Under the pieces are notes generated by a model, which worked only from the letters and a program-made list of their open reading frames with translations, searched no databases and was not told the DNA's origin. The position numbers were made by a program, and so were the translations under genes. 64,000 bases of DNA, taken from the NCBI GenBank assembly GCA_029976065.1, contig JARKNV010000040.1, positions 1-64,000 of the forward strand, written 5' to 3'. Each line of letters opens with the position of its first letter. Positions within the stretch are counted from its first letter, which is position 1. Source of the DNA: Selenomonadales bacterium (GTDB lineage: Bacteria > Bacillota > Negativicutes > Sporomusales > UBA7701). Shown here in pieces: positions 52,090-61,159 of the stretch.

Positions 52090-52165
52090 TTGCTCTCTCC
52101 CCTTTCTCCACCCTTTCTGGTCAAATATATGAGCCACCCGAGTACGATATCCCTTGTGGGCGTCT

Positions 52166-52194
52166 TTGCCTCCATGGCGGCGGTCAGGTATAAT
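52166..52194 (+). promoter_or_regulatory. sigma-A promoter of the AlaX-type gene
   Basis: TTGCCT (52166-52171), 17-base spacer, perfect TATAAT (52189-52194). Confidence 0.7.
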
Positions 52195-52226
52195 GGAGAT
52201 GGATATTTAACGGAGGTTAACCCAAA

Positions 52227-53429
52227 ATGACGGAAAAACTTTATTATGCTGATTCTTATCAGAAGGAATTTTCGGCTAAAGTTGAGGAGCTTCATCCCCT
52301 GGCAGGAGACCTGTGGGGCATAGTCCTTGACCGTACCGCCTTTTATCCCGAGGGAGGCGGCCAGCCCTGCGACACCGGCTGGCTTGACGATATCCCGGTG
52401 CAAGCGGTGCTGGAAAAGGACGGTTCGATTATGCACGTAACGGCAACAAGGCCGGTAGGAAACACCGTCGTGGGGCGCCTGAACTGGAGACGGCGGTTTG
52501 ACCATATGCAGCAGCACAGCGGCGAACACATTCTGTCGGCGGTTTTCGCCGATCTCTTCGGCAGGGAGAATATCGGGTTCCACCTCGGCGCCGATGCCGT
52601 TTATATCGATGTCACCATGGATTCGCTGACCGGTGAGCAAGCGGCGGCGGCGGAAGCTGCAGCCAACGCGGTCGTGTTCGCCAACCTGCCGGTGAAGTGC
52701 CAAATGGTTTCCGATCACGACCTGGCCAAGTTCCCGTTAAGAAAACAGCCGGCCAAAGGCTTCGCCAAGCTCCGGCTGGTCAGCGTGGCAGGGGTCGATT
52801 GCTGCCCGTGCGGCGGCACTCATGTGGCGGCCAGCGGCGAAATCGGCCTGATAAAGATCCGCTCCTGGGAACGGAAGGCCGGAGCAGTCCGGGTCGATTT
52901 TGTCTGTGGCGGCCGGGCGTTGGAGGACTACCGGCTGAATAGCTCCGTGGCCCGCGAGCTTTCCGTGCGCCTTTCGGTGCCGGTTGCGGAGGTGCCGGCG
53001 GCGGCAGAGCGGCATTTAAGCAGGCTGGAGGCGCTCAACAAGCAATTGCAGGCCGCCAGGCAGGAATTGGCCGGCCGGCTGGCCGACGACCTCTATGAAA
53101 AGGCTGACATTTTCACTGACATGCGACTGGTCGTTTCTGTCATCCCGGACGCCACTGCCGCCGAGTTGGCCGATCTGGCCAAAACGGTGCTGGCCCGCGG
53201 ACGCGCCGTTGTCTTTCTGGCCACAGGCAATGCCGAGCTTAACAAGTCTCACTTCGTTTTCGCCTGCACACCCGGCACGAGCGCGAATATGGGAGGCTTG
53301 CTTAAGAAAGCGCTGGCGGTAACGGGGGGCAAGGGCGGCGGTAGCGCACACCTGGCGCAAGGCGGCGGAATATGGAGCGACAAACTGGAAGACGCCCTGC
53401 GGTTGGCCCGCGAGGACGTCATCGGTTAG
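52227..53429 (+). CDS. alanyl-tRNA editing protein (AlaX-type with DHHA1)
   Basis: 400 residues. The AlaX editing domain has zinc ligands in HMQQHSGEHIL and CCPCGGTHVA, with the substrate gate FYPEGGGQPCDTGWL; a C-terminal DHHA1 domain (TSANMGGLLKKALAVTGGKGGGS) follows after a linker. Such proteins remove Ser or Gly mischarged onto tRNA-Ala in trans. It is the long form resembling the AlaRS C-terminal half. Single gene, ATG at 52227, own promoter and terminator. Confidence 0.88.
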   Translation: MTEKLYYADSYQKEFSAKVEELHPLAGDLWGIVLDRTAFYPEGGGQPCDTGWLDDIPVQAVLEKDGSIMHVTATRPVGNTVVGRLNWRRRFDHMQQHSGEHILSAVFADLFGRENIGFHLGADAVYIDVTMDSLTGEQAAAAEAAANAVVFANLPVKCQMVSDHDLAKFPLRKQPAKGFAKLRLVSVAGVDCCPCGGTHVAASGEIGLIKIRSWERKAGAVRVDFVCGGRALEDYRLNSSVARELSVRLSVPVAEVPAAAERHLSRLEALNKQLQAARQELAGRLADDLYEKADIFTDMRLVVSVIPDATAAELADLAKTVLARGRAVVFLATGNAELNKSHFVFACTPGTSANMGGLLKKALAVTGGKGGGSAHLAQGGGIWSDKLEDALRLAREDVIG

Positions 53430-53447
53430 CAGATTATATTTATGTAC

Positions 53448-53480
53448 GGAAAGTTGGCGCTTGCCAGCTTTCCATTTTTT
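53448..53480 (+). terminator. terminator after the AlaX-type gene
   Basis: GGAAAGTTGGC/GCCAGCTTTCC stem (one T-G pair) at 53448-53473, then a six-base T-run. Confidence 0.8.
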
Positions 53481-53503
53481 GATGCCAATTTCACGCACTC
53501 GGG

Positions 53504-53965
53504 CTACTGGAGGACAGGCGTCGTTGCGGCCAAGGCATTGCCGGCGGAGCTGACGGTCTGGGGAATCAGGCCGCCGTTCATCAGCAACTGGGCCAGCAGA
53601 TTCATGCTATCGTTGTAAGGGGCAAGCCTGGATTCCAGTTGCGCCGTGATTTCCTGCCGCGCGGTGGTCTCCAGGATGGTCCTGATATCCCCGCCGGCGG
53701 CAACCTCATTCACCAGCCCGCCGTATTTGCCCTGACCGGCCCGTTCGAGAGCGGCCTGGGTCACGCGGCTTACGACCGCGCCCCGGTTGCCTTGCTCGAG
53801 GTCCTGCTTGAGGGCCAGAATCTCCTGCGCTTGCGCGGCATTGGGATTTTGAGCCAATATCTGCGCCAGTACGTCGTCGGCGGTGGCGGCGTGAGCCGAG
53901 GGCATCAGGGGTGCGAAGACATTGGCGGCCATGGCGAGCATGGCCACGATAACGAATTTTTTCAT
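53504..53965 (-). CDS. secreted hypothetical protein
   Basis: 153 residues. A signal peptide (KKFVIVAMLAMAANVFAPLM, cleavage near AHA-AT at about 26) precedes an Ala/Gln-rich helical body (QEILALKQDLEQGNRGAVVSR). Not recognised. Export into the envelope is clear; the function is not. ATG at 53965 lies nine bases after AAAGGGG. Confidence 0.7.
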   Translation of the reverse strand: MKKFVIVAMLAMAANVFAPLMPSAHAATADDVLAQILAQNPNAAQAQEILALKQDLEQGNRGAVVSRVTQAALERAGQGKYGGLVNEVAAGGDIRTILETTARQEITAQLESRLAPYNDSMNLLAQLLMNGGLIPQTVSSAGNALAATTPVLQ

Positions 53966-54050
53966 AGACATCCCCTTTCCACGTTGCTCAGCCTCCATTG
54001 TACCATTAACATTACGTAAACTAAAGGCGAAATATTTACCTAAAGAAATA

Positions 54051-54073
54051 CCGGGTGCCGTCTAGGCACCCGG
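54051..54073 (-). terminator. terminator overlapping the comB stop
   Basis: CCGGGTGCC/GGCACCCGG stem; the stop codon lies within the loop side. Confidence 0.7.
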
Positions 54074-54775
54074 GGCTTTTATCTCTCCGTCCTGGAATTC
54101 GGGAACGACGTTAAAGAGATCATGTCGCAGGCAATTCCCGATATCTTCGCCGTAGCCGATGGCGGCGAGATGCCTGGCATGAGCGCTCTCCATCGTACGC
54201 CGGACGAGGTCGCCGCGGTAGTCGCTGTAAACCGCTCTTGCCGCCAGGGCAGCGTCGCTGAGGCCGCCGCGGCCGGCCAGCCGTTCGACCAGGAGTCCGG
54301 CGCAGAGCACGTCCTCCATGGTAAGCAGGCCGCGCGTGCCTGCACAAAGAACGACGATATTAAGCGGAGCGGCGGTGAGTTTCCGGCAAAGGGCGGCGGC
54401 GTTGACGAACGCGCCGACGTAAACCTTGGCGGCCTGTTCGGCTGTTTTTAGGGCAACGGTGCCGTTGGTCGTGGTCATGCCGATCGTTTTTCCGGCAACC
54501 GTCCGACGGCTATACTCACCGGGCGAGTTGCCGAGATCAAAGCCCGGTATGGGTCGGGCTTCCCGCTCCCCGGCCAACAGGGCGCCGGGGTGGCTTTGTT
54601 TCAGCGCCAGCGCTTCTTCGACGGTCCTCACGGGAATAACGCGGTCACAGCCGTTGGCGAAGGCGGTGACCATCGAAGTCGTCGCCCGGAATACATCGAG
54701 GACGGCAACGGCAAATTGTCCTTCCGGCGGTCTGGTCAGGAACTCCTGGGGGGTGAAGTATACGTCGATTGTCAC
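54062..54775 (-). CDS. comB: 2-phosphosulfolactate phosphatase (ComB family)
   Basis: 237 residues with the ComB pattern: VLDVFRATTSMVTAFANGCDRVIPV, GEREARPIPGFDLGNSP and TTNGTVALKTA, plus an Asp-rich metal site. In methanogens ComB acts in coenzyme M synthesis; in bacteria without that pathway the substrate is likely another 2-phospho-acid. Start GTG at 54775 after an AGGTAGG site. It follows the M20 gene by nine bases and is probably in its operon. Confidence 0.85.
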   Translation of the reverse strand: MTIDVYFTPQEFLTRPPEGQFAVAVLDVFRATTSMVTAFANGCDRVIPVRTVEEALALKQSHPGALLAGEREARPIPGFDLGNSPGEYSRRTVAGKTIGMTTTNGTVALKTAEQAAKVYVGAFVNAAALCRKLTAAPLNIVVLCAGTRGLLTMEDVLCAGLLVERLAGRGGLSDAALAARAVYSDYRGDLVRRTMESAHARHLAAIGYGEDIGNCLRHDLFNVVPEFQDGEIKAPGA

Positions 54776-54783
54776 GTGAGCAC

Positions 54784-56004
54784 CTACCTGGCGAGTTGTT
54801 CGAGGGTGGCGGCGAGAACGTCGATGCCCTTCATGATATCTTCGGGAGCGGCCTCTTCGCTTGGATTGTGGCTTATTCCGCCGCGACAGGGGATAAAAAT
54901 CATCCCGGTGGCGGTAATGGCGGCCATGTTCATGGCATCGTGCCCCGCGCCGCTGTTCATGAGGCGGTAGGGTATATTGAACTGGCGGCAGGCGGTTTCA
55001 ATAGCGTTGATAATATCGCCGTTCATGGGCACCGGTTTGTCGGCTGTCACCACTTCGATCGCCACCGGCGTTTCTTGGCCGTCGGCGATTGTACTGACGG
55101 CATCTTTGAGATCCTGGATGGTTTCGATGATGCTGTCATGATCCACGCCGCGGATATCTACACCCAGTTCAACCCTGCCGGGGATAACGTTCATGACGTT
55201 GGGGTGGTTGCGGATGATGCCTACGGTACCGACCGTGCCCCTGTGGTGCTGTTCCAGGGCGATCTCCTGTACGGCGAGGATAATCATCGCCGCACTTACA
55301 AGGGCGTCCTGGCGGTCGTCCATCGGCGTCGACCCCGAATGCCCCGCCATGCCGTCTACGACGATCTTCAGCCGGGTCGGAGCGGCTATTGCTTCGACGA
55401 TGCCGATAGTTTTCTCCGTCCGTTCGAGAATCGGACCTTGTTCGATATGCAATTCGATAAAGGCTTTAATTTCCTCCCGGCCCCGGACAGCGGCGCGGAC
55501 GGAGGTCAGATCAAGGCCGTGGCGGCCGAGGACGGCGGGGAAGCCGTCGCCAGCCTGGTCTTTCGCCTTAGCCCAGGAGGGATTGGCGGACCCGATCATC
55601 GCTTTGCTGCCCATGGTGGCGAAACCGAAGCGGCTTGATTCTTCGGCCATAAATACGATGAGTTCCAAGGGGTGAGGAAGCGGCTCTTTCCCGGCAAGGC
55701 GACGAATGGCCGCCAAGCCGCCGACGACGCCGACGACGCCGTCATAGCGCCCACCTTCGGGTACGGTGTCGAGGTGCGATCCGGTGGCGACAGCCGGAGC
55801 GCCGGGCATTGCACCCTCCAACCTGCCGATGATGTTGCCGAAGGCGTCGCGGCGCACGGCGAGGCCGGCCTGGCCCATCAGATCCTGGATATATTCCCCG
55901 GCGCGGCGATCTTCGTCGCTGAACGCAAGGCGGGTAATTCCCGGACCGCCGGTACTGAACTTGGCAATTTCTTCGATTGTGGCCATAACCCATTCCCTGT
56001 CCAC
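54784..56004 (-). CDS. M20-family amidase/hydantoinase-type amidohydrolase
   Basis: 406 residues of the Zn-dependent M20 family: metal ligands in GSHLDTVPEGGRYDG, EESSRFG and HIEQGPILE, plus a lid dimerisation domain (MAGHSGSTPMDDRQDA) and a C-terminal His (SGAGHDAM). It belongs with allantoate amidohydrolase/N-carbamoyl amino acid hydrolases. Substrate not determined. GTG at 56004 fits AGGAGG six bases upstream; ATG at 56010 abuts that site. A 34-residue ORF precedes it on the same transcript. Confidence 0.9.
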   Translation of the reverse strand: MDREWVMATIEEIAKFSTGGPGITRLAFSDEDRRAGEYIQDLMGQAGLAVRRDAFGNIIGRLEGAMPGAPAVATGSHLDTVPEGGRYDGVVGVVGGLAAIRRLAGKEPLPHPLELIVFMAEESSRFGFATMGSKAMIGSANPSWAKAKDQAGDGFPAVLGRHGLDLTSVRAAVRGREEIKAFIELHIEQGPILERTEKTIGIVEAIAAPTRLKIVVDGMAGHSGSTPMDDRQDALVSAAMIILAVQEIALEQHHRGTVGTVGIIRNHPNVMNVIPGRVELGVDIRGVDHDSIIETIQDLKDAVSTIADGQETPVAIEVVTADKPVPMNGDIINAIETACRQFNIPYRLMNSGAGHDAMNMAAITATGMIFIPCRGGISHNPSEEAAPEDIMKGIDVLAATLEQLAR

Positions 56005-56045
56005 GGCCATCCTCCTCAAATAATAGGATCCGCTGCCTGCGGCGA

Positions 56046-56150
56046 TCAGAGGGTAAGCAGCAAAGTATGATCGAACACCGCCACCCCCGCGCCGCCGCTG
56101 ATTGCGGCGATACCCGCCTCGCTCTTGAGAGCGGCATCTGTCTCTGGCAT
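56046..56150 (-). CDS. possible 34-residue small protein or leader peptide
   Basis: MPETDAALKSEAGIAAISGG, then AGVAVFDHTLLLTL and TGA. ATG at 56150 is seven bases after GGGGAG, the only reason it is listed. It lies 41 bases upstream of the M20 gene. No homolog recognised; it could be a leader peptide or chance. Confidence 0.35.
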   Translation of the reverse strand: MPETDAALKSEAGIAAISGGAGVAVFDHTLLLTL

Positions 56151-56172
56151 CAATATACTCCCCGTAATCTTT

Positions 56173-56198
56173 CAAAAAATAAGCGCCGTCAGGCGCTT
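56173..56198 (-). terminator. terminator after the 43-residue gene
   Basis: AAGCGCC/GGCGCTT with GTCA loop at 56181-56198, then ATTTTTTGAA on the minus strand. Confidence 0.8.
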
Positions 56199-56209
56199 GG
56201 GCTGAGAAC

Positions 56210-56341
56210 CTACCTAATGAAGGAAACGACCATTACCAACAATAGGACGGCAGCGGTAACGCCCCCGATGACGAGAGCGGTGCGATTCACCTTTTGCATA
56301 TCCTGCTTATGATAGCCTCGCTTGCTGGGCCCCTTAGGCAT
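56210..56341 (-). CDS. 43-residue single-membrane-segment protein
   Basis: MPKGPSKRGYHKQDMQKVNR, then TALVIGGVTAAVLLLVMVVSF and IR. A basic N-terminus and one membrane helix suggest a small anchored protein with the N-terminus inside. ATG at 56341 has GGGGGATGG upstream and a terminator follows, which argues that it is a real gene. Not recognised. Confidence 0.65.
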   Translation of the reverse strand: MPKGPSKRGYHKQDMQKVNRTALVIGGVTAAVLLLVMVVSFIR

Positions 56342-56410
56342 AGCCCATCCCCCTATCATAGTTCGTCTCTTAAATCAATTTTACAATATCTGGCGAATAT
56401 TTCAAGCCTT

Positions 56411-56572
56411 CTAAGCCCCAAAGACAAATTCTTGCCGGCAATTTGCACAGGTTATTTTTTCACCGTTCACCGCTTGGCACATGGGAACGACAACTACGGC
56501 GCCGCAGTGGGGGCAGATGATCTTGATTCCTTTCTGAATCGGGCACTTGCGGCGGCGCTTAAGCCTCAGCAT
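56411..56572 (-). CDS. 53-residue zinc-ribbon protein
   Basis: MLRLKRRRKCPIQKGIKIIC then PHCGAVVVVPMCQAVNGEK and ITCANCRQEFVFGA. The CPHC and CANC pairs make a zinc ribbon; two more Cys are nearby. Basic N-terminus and small size suit a nucleic-acid-binding or regulatory peptide. ATG at 56572 follows GGGAGGG. Confidence 0.7.
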   Translation of the reverse strand: MLRLKRRRKCPIQKGIKIICPHCGAVVVVPMCQAVNGEKITCANCRQEFVFGA

Positions 56573-56624
56573 TGTGCATCCCTCCCTGCCTTCATGATAT
56601 GCAGGGCGGCCGGCGCGGGAAACG

Positions 56625-56891
56625 TTAGTATTTCACGGGCTTTATGACGTTGTGGGCGTAGTGCTCTATCAGATGCTCCAGGATATTGTCCGTGGAGGTT
56701 AGAACTGTTTCACCGTCCACCAGCACCGGCACCGAGTATTGGCCGGTGCGTTCGAAGACCTGCGTACGTTTGGCCTTAACCGGATTCACGTTTACGCAGA
56801 GATAGGTTAGTTCCAACTCGGCGAGCTTTTCTCTGATGCTTTGGCATTCCGGACAGGCATGAAGATTATACAGGACAAGCCTCACATCCAT
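56625..56891 (-). CDS. glutaredoxin-like protein
   Basis: 88 residues, thioredoxin fold with active-site CPEC in LYNLHACPECQSIREKLAE and the cis-Pro region YSVPVLVDGE. It probably reduces disulfides or moves electrons in oxidative stress. Encoded next to a ferritin-like protein on the same strand, 18 bases downstream. Confidence 0.85.
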   Translation of the reverse strand: MDVRLVLYNLHACPECQSIREKLAELELTYLCVNVNPVKAKRTQVFERTGQYSVPVLVDGETVLTSTDNILEHLIEHYAHNVIKPVKY

Positions 56892-56909
56892 TACGCTTCC
56901 CTCCTCGTT

Positions 56910-57404
56910 TTAGGCCCAGGCGTCTATCATTTCGCGGAGTTTGACCACATGGCCCTGTTCTTCCCTTTTCAGGAGCTGGAAGACATCCCTGGTTTCGGGG
57001 AACTTGGCGTGGGCGGCCAGTTCGTCGTAAAACAGCACGGAGTCTTTTTCCGCCTGCATGGCGGCCTGCAATATGGCTTGCACGCTTGTCAGCTCGGCAA
57101 CATGTTTCGCGGCGTCATACGGTTTGGGAAAAACGTGTTCTTCGGCGATAACCGTGAGATAGCGGGACGTGTCGGGGTCGAAGAGGTACTCGGACGCATG
57201 GGCGTCCTGACGGGCATCAAGCATGTTGAAGAGGTTGGTGAATCTGGCCAGGTGGTGTATTTCCTCATTTTTTAGCCACAAAAAAAGTTCTTTGTGCGTG
57301 GGGCTAACGGCCTGCTCGTAAGCCTGGTGGTAAAAGTCCCGGCCGCGGGCTTCCATCGCCATGGCGATGCGCAGTCCTTCAAGGTCGCTGAATAAGTTGG
57401 CCAT
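56910..57404 (-). CDS. ferritin-like/rubrerythrin-type diiron protein
   Basis: 164 residues, four-helix bundle with Glu/His pairs: EARGRDFYHQAYEQ, KNEEIHHLARF, QAEKDSVLFYDEL and KREEQGHVVKL. These supply a diiron site as in rubrerythrin, here without the rubredoxin domain. It likely detoxifies peroxide or stores iron under anaerobic conditions. Forms an operon with the glutaredoxin. Confidence 0.85.
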   Translation of the reverse strand: MANLFSDLEGLRIAMAMEARGRDFYHQAYEQAVSPTHKELFLWLKNEEIHHLARFTNLFNMLDARQDAHASEYLFDPDTSRYLTVIAEEHVFPKPYDAAKHVAELTSVQAILQAAMQAEKDSVLFYDELAAHAKFPETRDVFQLLKREEQGHVVKLREMIDAWA

Positions 57405-57480
57405 CCCCTATCCCTCCTAGTGTGATTTGATAATATATTCCTTGCCGCCGCTGGATATTCCTTCTTGCGGCCGACGCTTG

Positions 57481-59253
57481 TCACTGACTGTGGTAAAGGC
57501 GCCAGTAAAGGCCCCGCCGCGCTACGAGATCGGCATGGCTGCCGGCCTCGGCGATCGCCCCCCGGTTTAGAACGAGAATGCGGTCGGCGTCCTGAATGGT
57601 GGAAAGGCGGTGGGCGACGACGATCATGGTGCGCTGTTTGGCGATATGGGTCAAGGCGTCCTGAATGAGCAGCTCGGTTTCGCCGTCGATGTTGGAGGTG
57701 GCTTCGTCCAGCACAAGCACGCCGGCCCGGCAGGCGAGCATGCGGGCCAGAGACAGGAGTTGGCGCTGGCCGACCGATATCATTGCTCCCTGGTAGCCTA
57801 TGGGAGTGTCGTAGCCCTGCGGAAGCCTGGCGATGAATCTGTCGCAATTCGCTACGGCGGCGGCAGCGGCGATATCCTCGCGGGAGATGGCCGGGTCGAA
57901 CAGGCTGATATTTTCCGCCACCGTCCCGTTGAAGAGGTGCACGTCCTGAAAAACGACGCCGATCGTTCGCCGCAGGACGTCGAGGGGGATCTCGCGGATA
58001 TCGACGCCGTCGAGGAGTATCCGGCCCCGCTGCGGTTCGTTCAGGCGGAGAAGAAGGTTGATGATTGTAGTTTTTCCGGAGCCGGAAAGCCCGGCTATGC
58101 CGACGAAGTCGCCGGCCGCCACCGAGAAGGACAGGCCGCAAAGTACCCAGTGCGGCTCATCATAGGCGAACCAGACGTTTTCGAAGGTTATTTCGCCGTT
58201 AAACTTCGGATGCCGGCCATGTTCCGCTGGTTCCTCGGCCGGCCGGCCGGCGGCGATAAGCTCGTATACCCGTTCGGCTGCGGCCAGGGCTGACTGCAGA
58301 AGGCTGTATTTTTCCGCGAGATCCCTGATCGGCCAGAAAAATTTCTCGATGTAGCGCAGGAAGGCTACCACGACGCCGATCTCCACGACGCCCAGGCTGC
58401 TTTCCCAGTTGCCGTACCACAGGAGCAGGACGACAGCGAGCGTATAGATCAGATCGACCAGCGGCCGGAAAATGGCGAAAGTGCGCATTTCTTTCAGTCC
58501 GGCGGCCAGGTAGTCCCCGTTCACGCCGGCGTATTCCGACTCGCTGCGGGTAAAGCGGGCGAACGCTTTAACGACGGCGACGCCGTTGAGGGTTTCCTGC
58601 AGGAAGCTGTTGATGGCCGCCGTTTTTTCGCGCACGAGCCGGTAGGCCCGCCTGGCAAACTTCTGGTAAAGGGAGGCAATGGCGATCATGGCCGGGATGA
58701 CGGTAAACGATACCAGCGCCAGACGCCAGTCAATGACAAGCATGACGACGATTATGCCGGCAAGCACGAGCAGGTCGCTGGCAAAAGCGACGAGCACGTC
58801 GGTGTAGAGATCCTTTATGGCGTCGGTGTCGTTGGTAACCCGGGTCACAAGACGTCCCACGGGCTGACCCTCGATATCGGTGTAACGATTGTAGATGAGT
58901 TGGCGGAATACCTTCTGCCGTACATCGAAGATGATTTTCTGGCCGATGTACTGCAGCAGGATGGTTTGCGCCCAGGCGAATACCATCCCGGCGGCAATGG
59001 TAATGCCGTAGAGCCAGGCGGTTTGCCAAAGACCGGCAAGGTCGCCGGTCATAATCTGGCTGTCGATGGCGACTTTCAAAAGATAAGGCCGGGCGAGATC
59101 GGCGGCGGTTTCAAGGAGCATGACGGCCAAGGCCGCCGCCATGAGCCCCCGGAAGGGCCGGGCGAAGCTCCACAGGACGGAAGCCACTTCCCGGTCGAGC
59201 GGTCGTTCCCGGGTGGCGGAATCGTATTCCCGGCCGCGATAGTACATGCTCAT
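57481..59253 (-). CDS. heterodimeric ABC exporter subunit A
   Basis: 590 residues: six membrane helices (FRGLMAAALAVMLLETAAD onward) and a nucleotide-binding domain with Walker A GIAGLSGSGKTT near 387-398, Walker B VLVLDEATSNID near 511-522 with catalytic Glu, and a signature ISVGQRQ that deviates from LSGGQ. It pairs with the 59250-60986 protein, whose start codon region it overlaps by four bases. The asymmetric NBDs are typical of BmrCD/LmrCD-type multidrug or lipid exporters. Substrate unknown. Confidence 0.9.
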   Translation of the reverse strand: MSMYYRGREYDSATRERPLDREVASVLWSFARPFRGLMAAALAVMLLETAADLARPYLLKVAIDSQIMTGDLAGLWQTAWLYGITIAAGMVFAWAQTILLQYIGQKIIFDVRQKVFRQLIYNRYTDIEGQPVGRLVTRVTNDTDAIKDLYTDVLVAFASDLLVLAGIIVVMLVIDWRLALVSFTVIPAMIAIASLYQKFARRAYRLVREKTAAINSFLQETLNGVAVVKAFARFTRSESEYAGVNGDYLAAGLKEMRTFAIFRPLVDLIYTLAVVLLLWYGNWESSLGVVEIGVVVAFLRYIEKFFWPIRDLAEKYSLLQSALAAAERVYELIAAGRPAEEPAEHGRHPKFNGEITFENVWFAYDEPHWVLCGLSFSVAAGDFVGIAGLSGSGKTTIINLLLRLNEPQRGRILLDGVDIREIPLDVLRRTIGVVFQDVHLFNGTVAENISLFDPAISREDIAAAAAVANCDRFIARLPQGYDTPIGYQGAMISVGQRQLLSLARMLACRAGVLVLDEATSNIDGETELLIQDALTHIAKQRTMIVVAHRLSTIQDADRILVLNRGAIAEAGSHADLVARRGLYWRLYHSQ

Positions 59254-60986
59254 GGCTGCTCTCCGTTGACCAGCTGCTGTTCGTACAGCTTGAAGTAAAG
59301 CCCGCCGAGGGCGACGAGTTCGGCGTGAGTTCCCTTTTCGACCACAGCGCCGTCGTCGAGGACGACGATGAATTCGGCGTCCTTGACCGCAGCGACCCGC
59401 TGGGAGACAATAACGGTGGTGCGGCCGCCGCTAAAGGCTTTCATATTGGCGAGCAGTTCGGTCTGAGTTTCGTAATCCAATGACGCAAACACATCGTCAA
59501 GAAGGAGGATATCCGGATCTTTGACCACCGCCCTGGCGATCGCCACCCGTTGCTGCTGGCCGCCAGACAACCTGCGGCCCTTTTCGCCGAGAACGGTGCC
59601 GAAGCCGTACGGCTTATCATCAATTGCTTCTTTCACCGCCGCCAGGCCGGCTGCCTTTTCCACGGCAGAGCGAGGGTATTCGCCGTCGTAGCCGATGTTT
59701 TCGCCGATGGTGCGGGAAAACAGGAAGCTGTCCTGGGGAACGTAGCCGATGCCCCGGCGGAGGGTGAGGTAGTCGAGGGCGTGGATCTCCCGTCCGCCGA
59801 TGAAAATGGCGCCGGCGGGCGGTTCGTACAGACGGAGCAGCAGCTTGAGCAGGGTGGATTTACCCGCGCCCGTTCTGCCGACAATACCGACGACGGTTCC
59901 CGGGGGAATGGAAAAGGATACGTCTTTCAAGACGGGGGAGGCGTTGTCAGGGTAGCCAAAGGTCAGATGGCTGAGCTCCACTCCCCGGCCGGGCAAGCTT
60001 CCGGCCGCAGTTGGCAGCCCGGTTTCATAGGCCGGCTCGGCGAGGAGCGCGGCGATGCGGATCAGCGACGCCGAACCGCGCTGCACGGTGGCGACCAGGT
60101 AGCTGAAGCCGGTTACCGGCCAAATCATAAGGCCGAGGTAGCCGAGAAAGGCCACGAGATCGCCGACGGACAGGGCGCCGTCCATAATCAGGCGACCGCC
60201 GCCATACAGGGCGATGGCGTAACAAAACAGCGGCGCCGTGTGAGAAACAGGAAAATAGGCGGCCTGCAACCGGGCCATATCCAGGTTTGCGGCAACGTTC
60301 TCGCGGCTGGCTGCGGTAAAGCGGTCGATGGCCACGGGTTCGGCGGCGAAACCTTTTACGACCCTGGCGCCGGCGAAGGTCTCCTGAGCCAGCTCGGTAA
60401 GTTGGCTGAACCGTTCCTGAACGGTACGGAAGCGTTCGTGGATGGGCCGTCCCATCAACGCCGTGCCGATAAGTACGAACGGCAGCGGCACGACCGCCTG
60501 CCAGGCCAGCTGCCAGTTAACCACTTCGACCATAACGATGAACGAGGCCAGCCCCATAATGACTGCATCGACCAGCAGGACGGCGCCCAGCCCGACGGCG
60601 ACGCGGACGGCGGTGACGTCGTTGATGGTGAGAGCCATTACCCGCCCCGGACCGTGCCTGTCGAAGTACTCTGACGGCAGGCGCAGGGTATGGGCGAATA
60701 ATCTTTCCCGCAGGTAGTATTCGAGGTGGCGGGTGGTTCCCATGATAAGCACCCGGTAGCAGTAACGGAGGATGGCGATTATTACGGCGAGAGACGTCAG
60801 AAAAATAAGCAGCTTGGCAAGCCCCGCACCGCCGGCCGCCAATGCGTCGACCGCCTGGCCGGTAAGCCGGGGAATGACCAACTGCAACAAGTCTACGACG
60901 AGGAGGATAAGGATGCCGAGCCCGTAATACGGCCACCGCCGCCGGAAGAAAGGCACCAGGATATGAACGTGGCGTAAGAAGTTCAT
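59250..60986 (-). CDS. heterodimeric ABC exporter subunit B
   Basis: 578 residues: six membrane helices (YYGLGILILLVVDLLQLVI onward), Walker A GIVGRTGAGKST near 368, signature LSGGQQQR near 472 and Walker B ILLLDDVFASLD near 490 in which the catalytic Glu is Asp. Thus its own Walker B is degenerate while the signature is intact, and subunit A is the reverse. One ATP site should be active and the other mainly structural. It is upstream of subunit A in the transcript; ATG at 60986 follows AAGGTGG. Confidence 0.9.
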   Translation of the reverse strand: MNFLRHVHILVPFFRRRWPYYGLGILILLVVDLLQLVIPRLTGQAVDALAAGGAGLAKLLIFLTSLAVIIAILRYCYRVLIMGTTRHLEYYLRERLFAHTLRLPSEYFDRHGPGRVMALTINDVTAVRVAVGLGAVLLVDAVIMGLASFIVMVEVVNWQLAWQAVVPLPFVLIGTALMGRPIHERFRTVQERFSQLTELAQETFAGARVVKGFAAEPVAIDRFTAASRENVAANLDMARLQAAYFPVSHTAPLFCYAIALYGGGRLIMDGALSVGDLVAFLGYLGLMIWPVTGFSYLVATVQRGSASLIRIAALLAEPAYETGLPTAAGSLPGRGVELSHLTFGYPDNASPVLKDVSFSIPPGTVVGIVGRTGAGKSTLLKLLLRLYEPPAGAIFIGGREIHALDYLTLRRGIGYVPQDSFLFSRTIGENIGYDGEYPRSAVEKAAGLAAVKEAIDDKPYGFGTVLGEKGRRLSGGQQQRVAIARAVVKDPDILLLDDVFASLDYETQTELLANMKAFSGGRTTVIVSQRVAAVKDAEFIVVLDDGAVVEKGTHAELVALGGLYFKLYEQQLVNGEQP

Positions 60987-61102
60987 GATACCACCTTTGT
61001 CTGCTCGATATATCCTATACTTCCAAATACGGCCCGCGGACCGCTAATTCCTGCGATAAAACTTTATAGACTTACTTTGCCCCGCCAAACCCAAATACTT
61101 GT

Positions 61103-61131
61103 CTGACAGACAGGACAAAATATGGTATAGC
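61103..61131 (+). promoter_or_regulatory. promoter with embedded palindrome before the sulfite-oxidase-like gene
   Basis: CTGACA (61103-61108), 17-base spacer, TATAGC (61126-61131). The inverted repeat TGTCTGACAGACA (61100-61112) covers the -35 box and could be an operator. Confidence 0.5.
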
Positions 61132-61159
61132 GAGATCACACCAAGCGCAGGAGCGGGCC

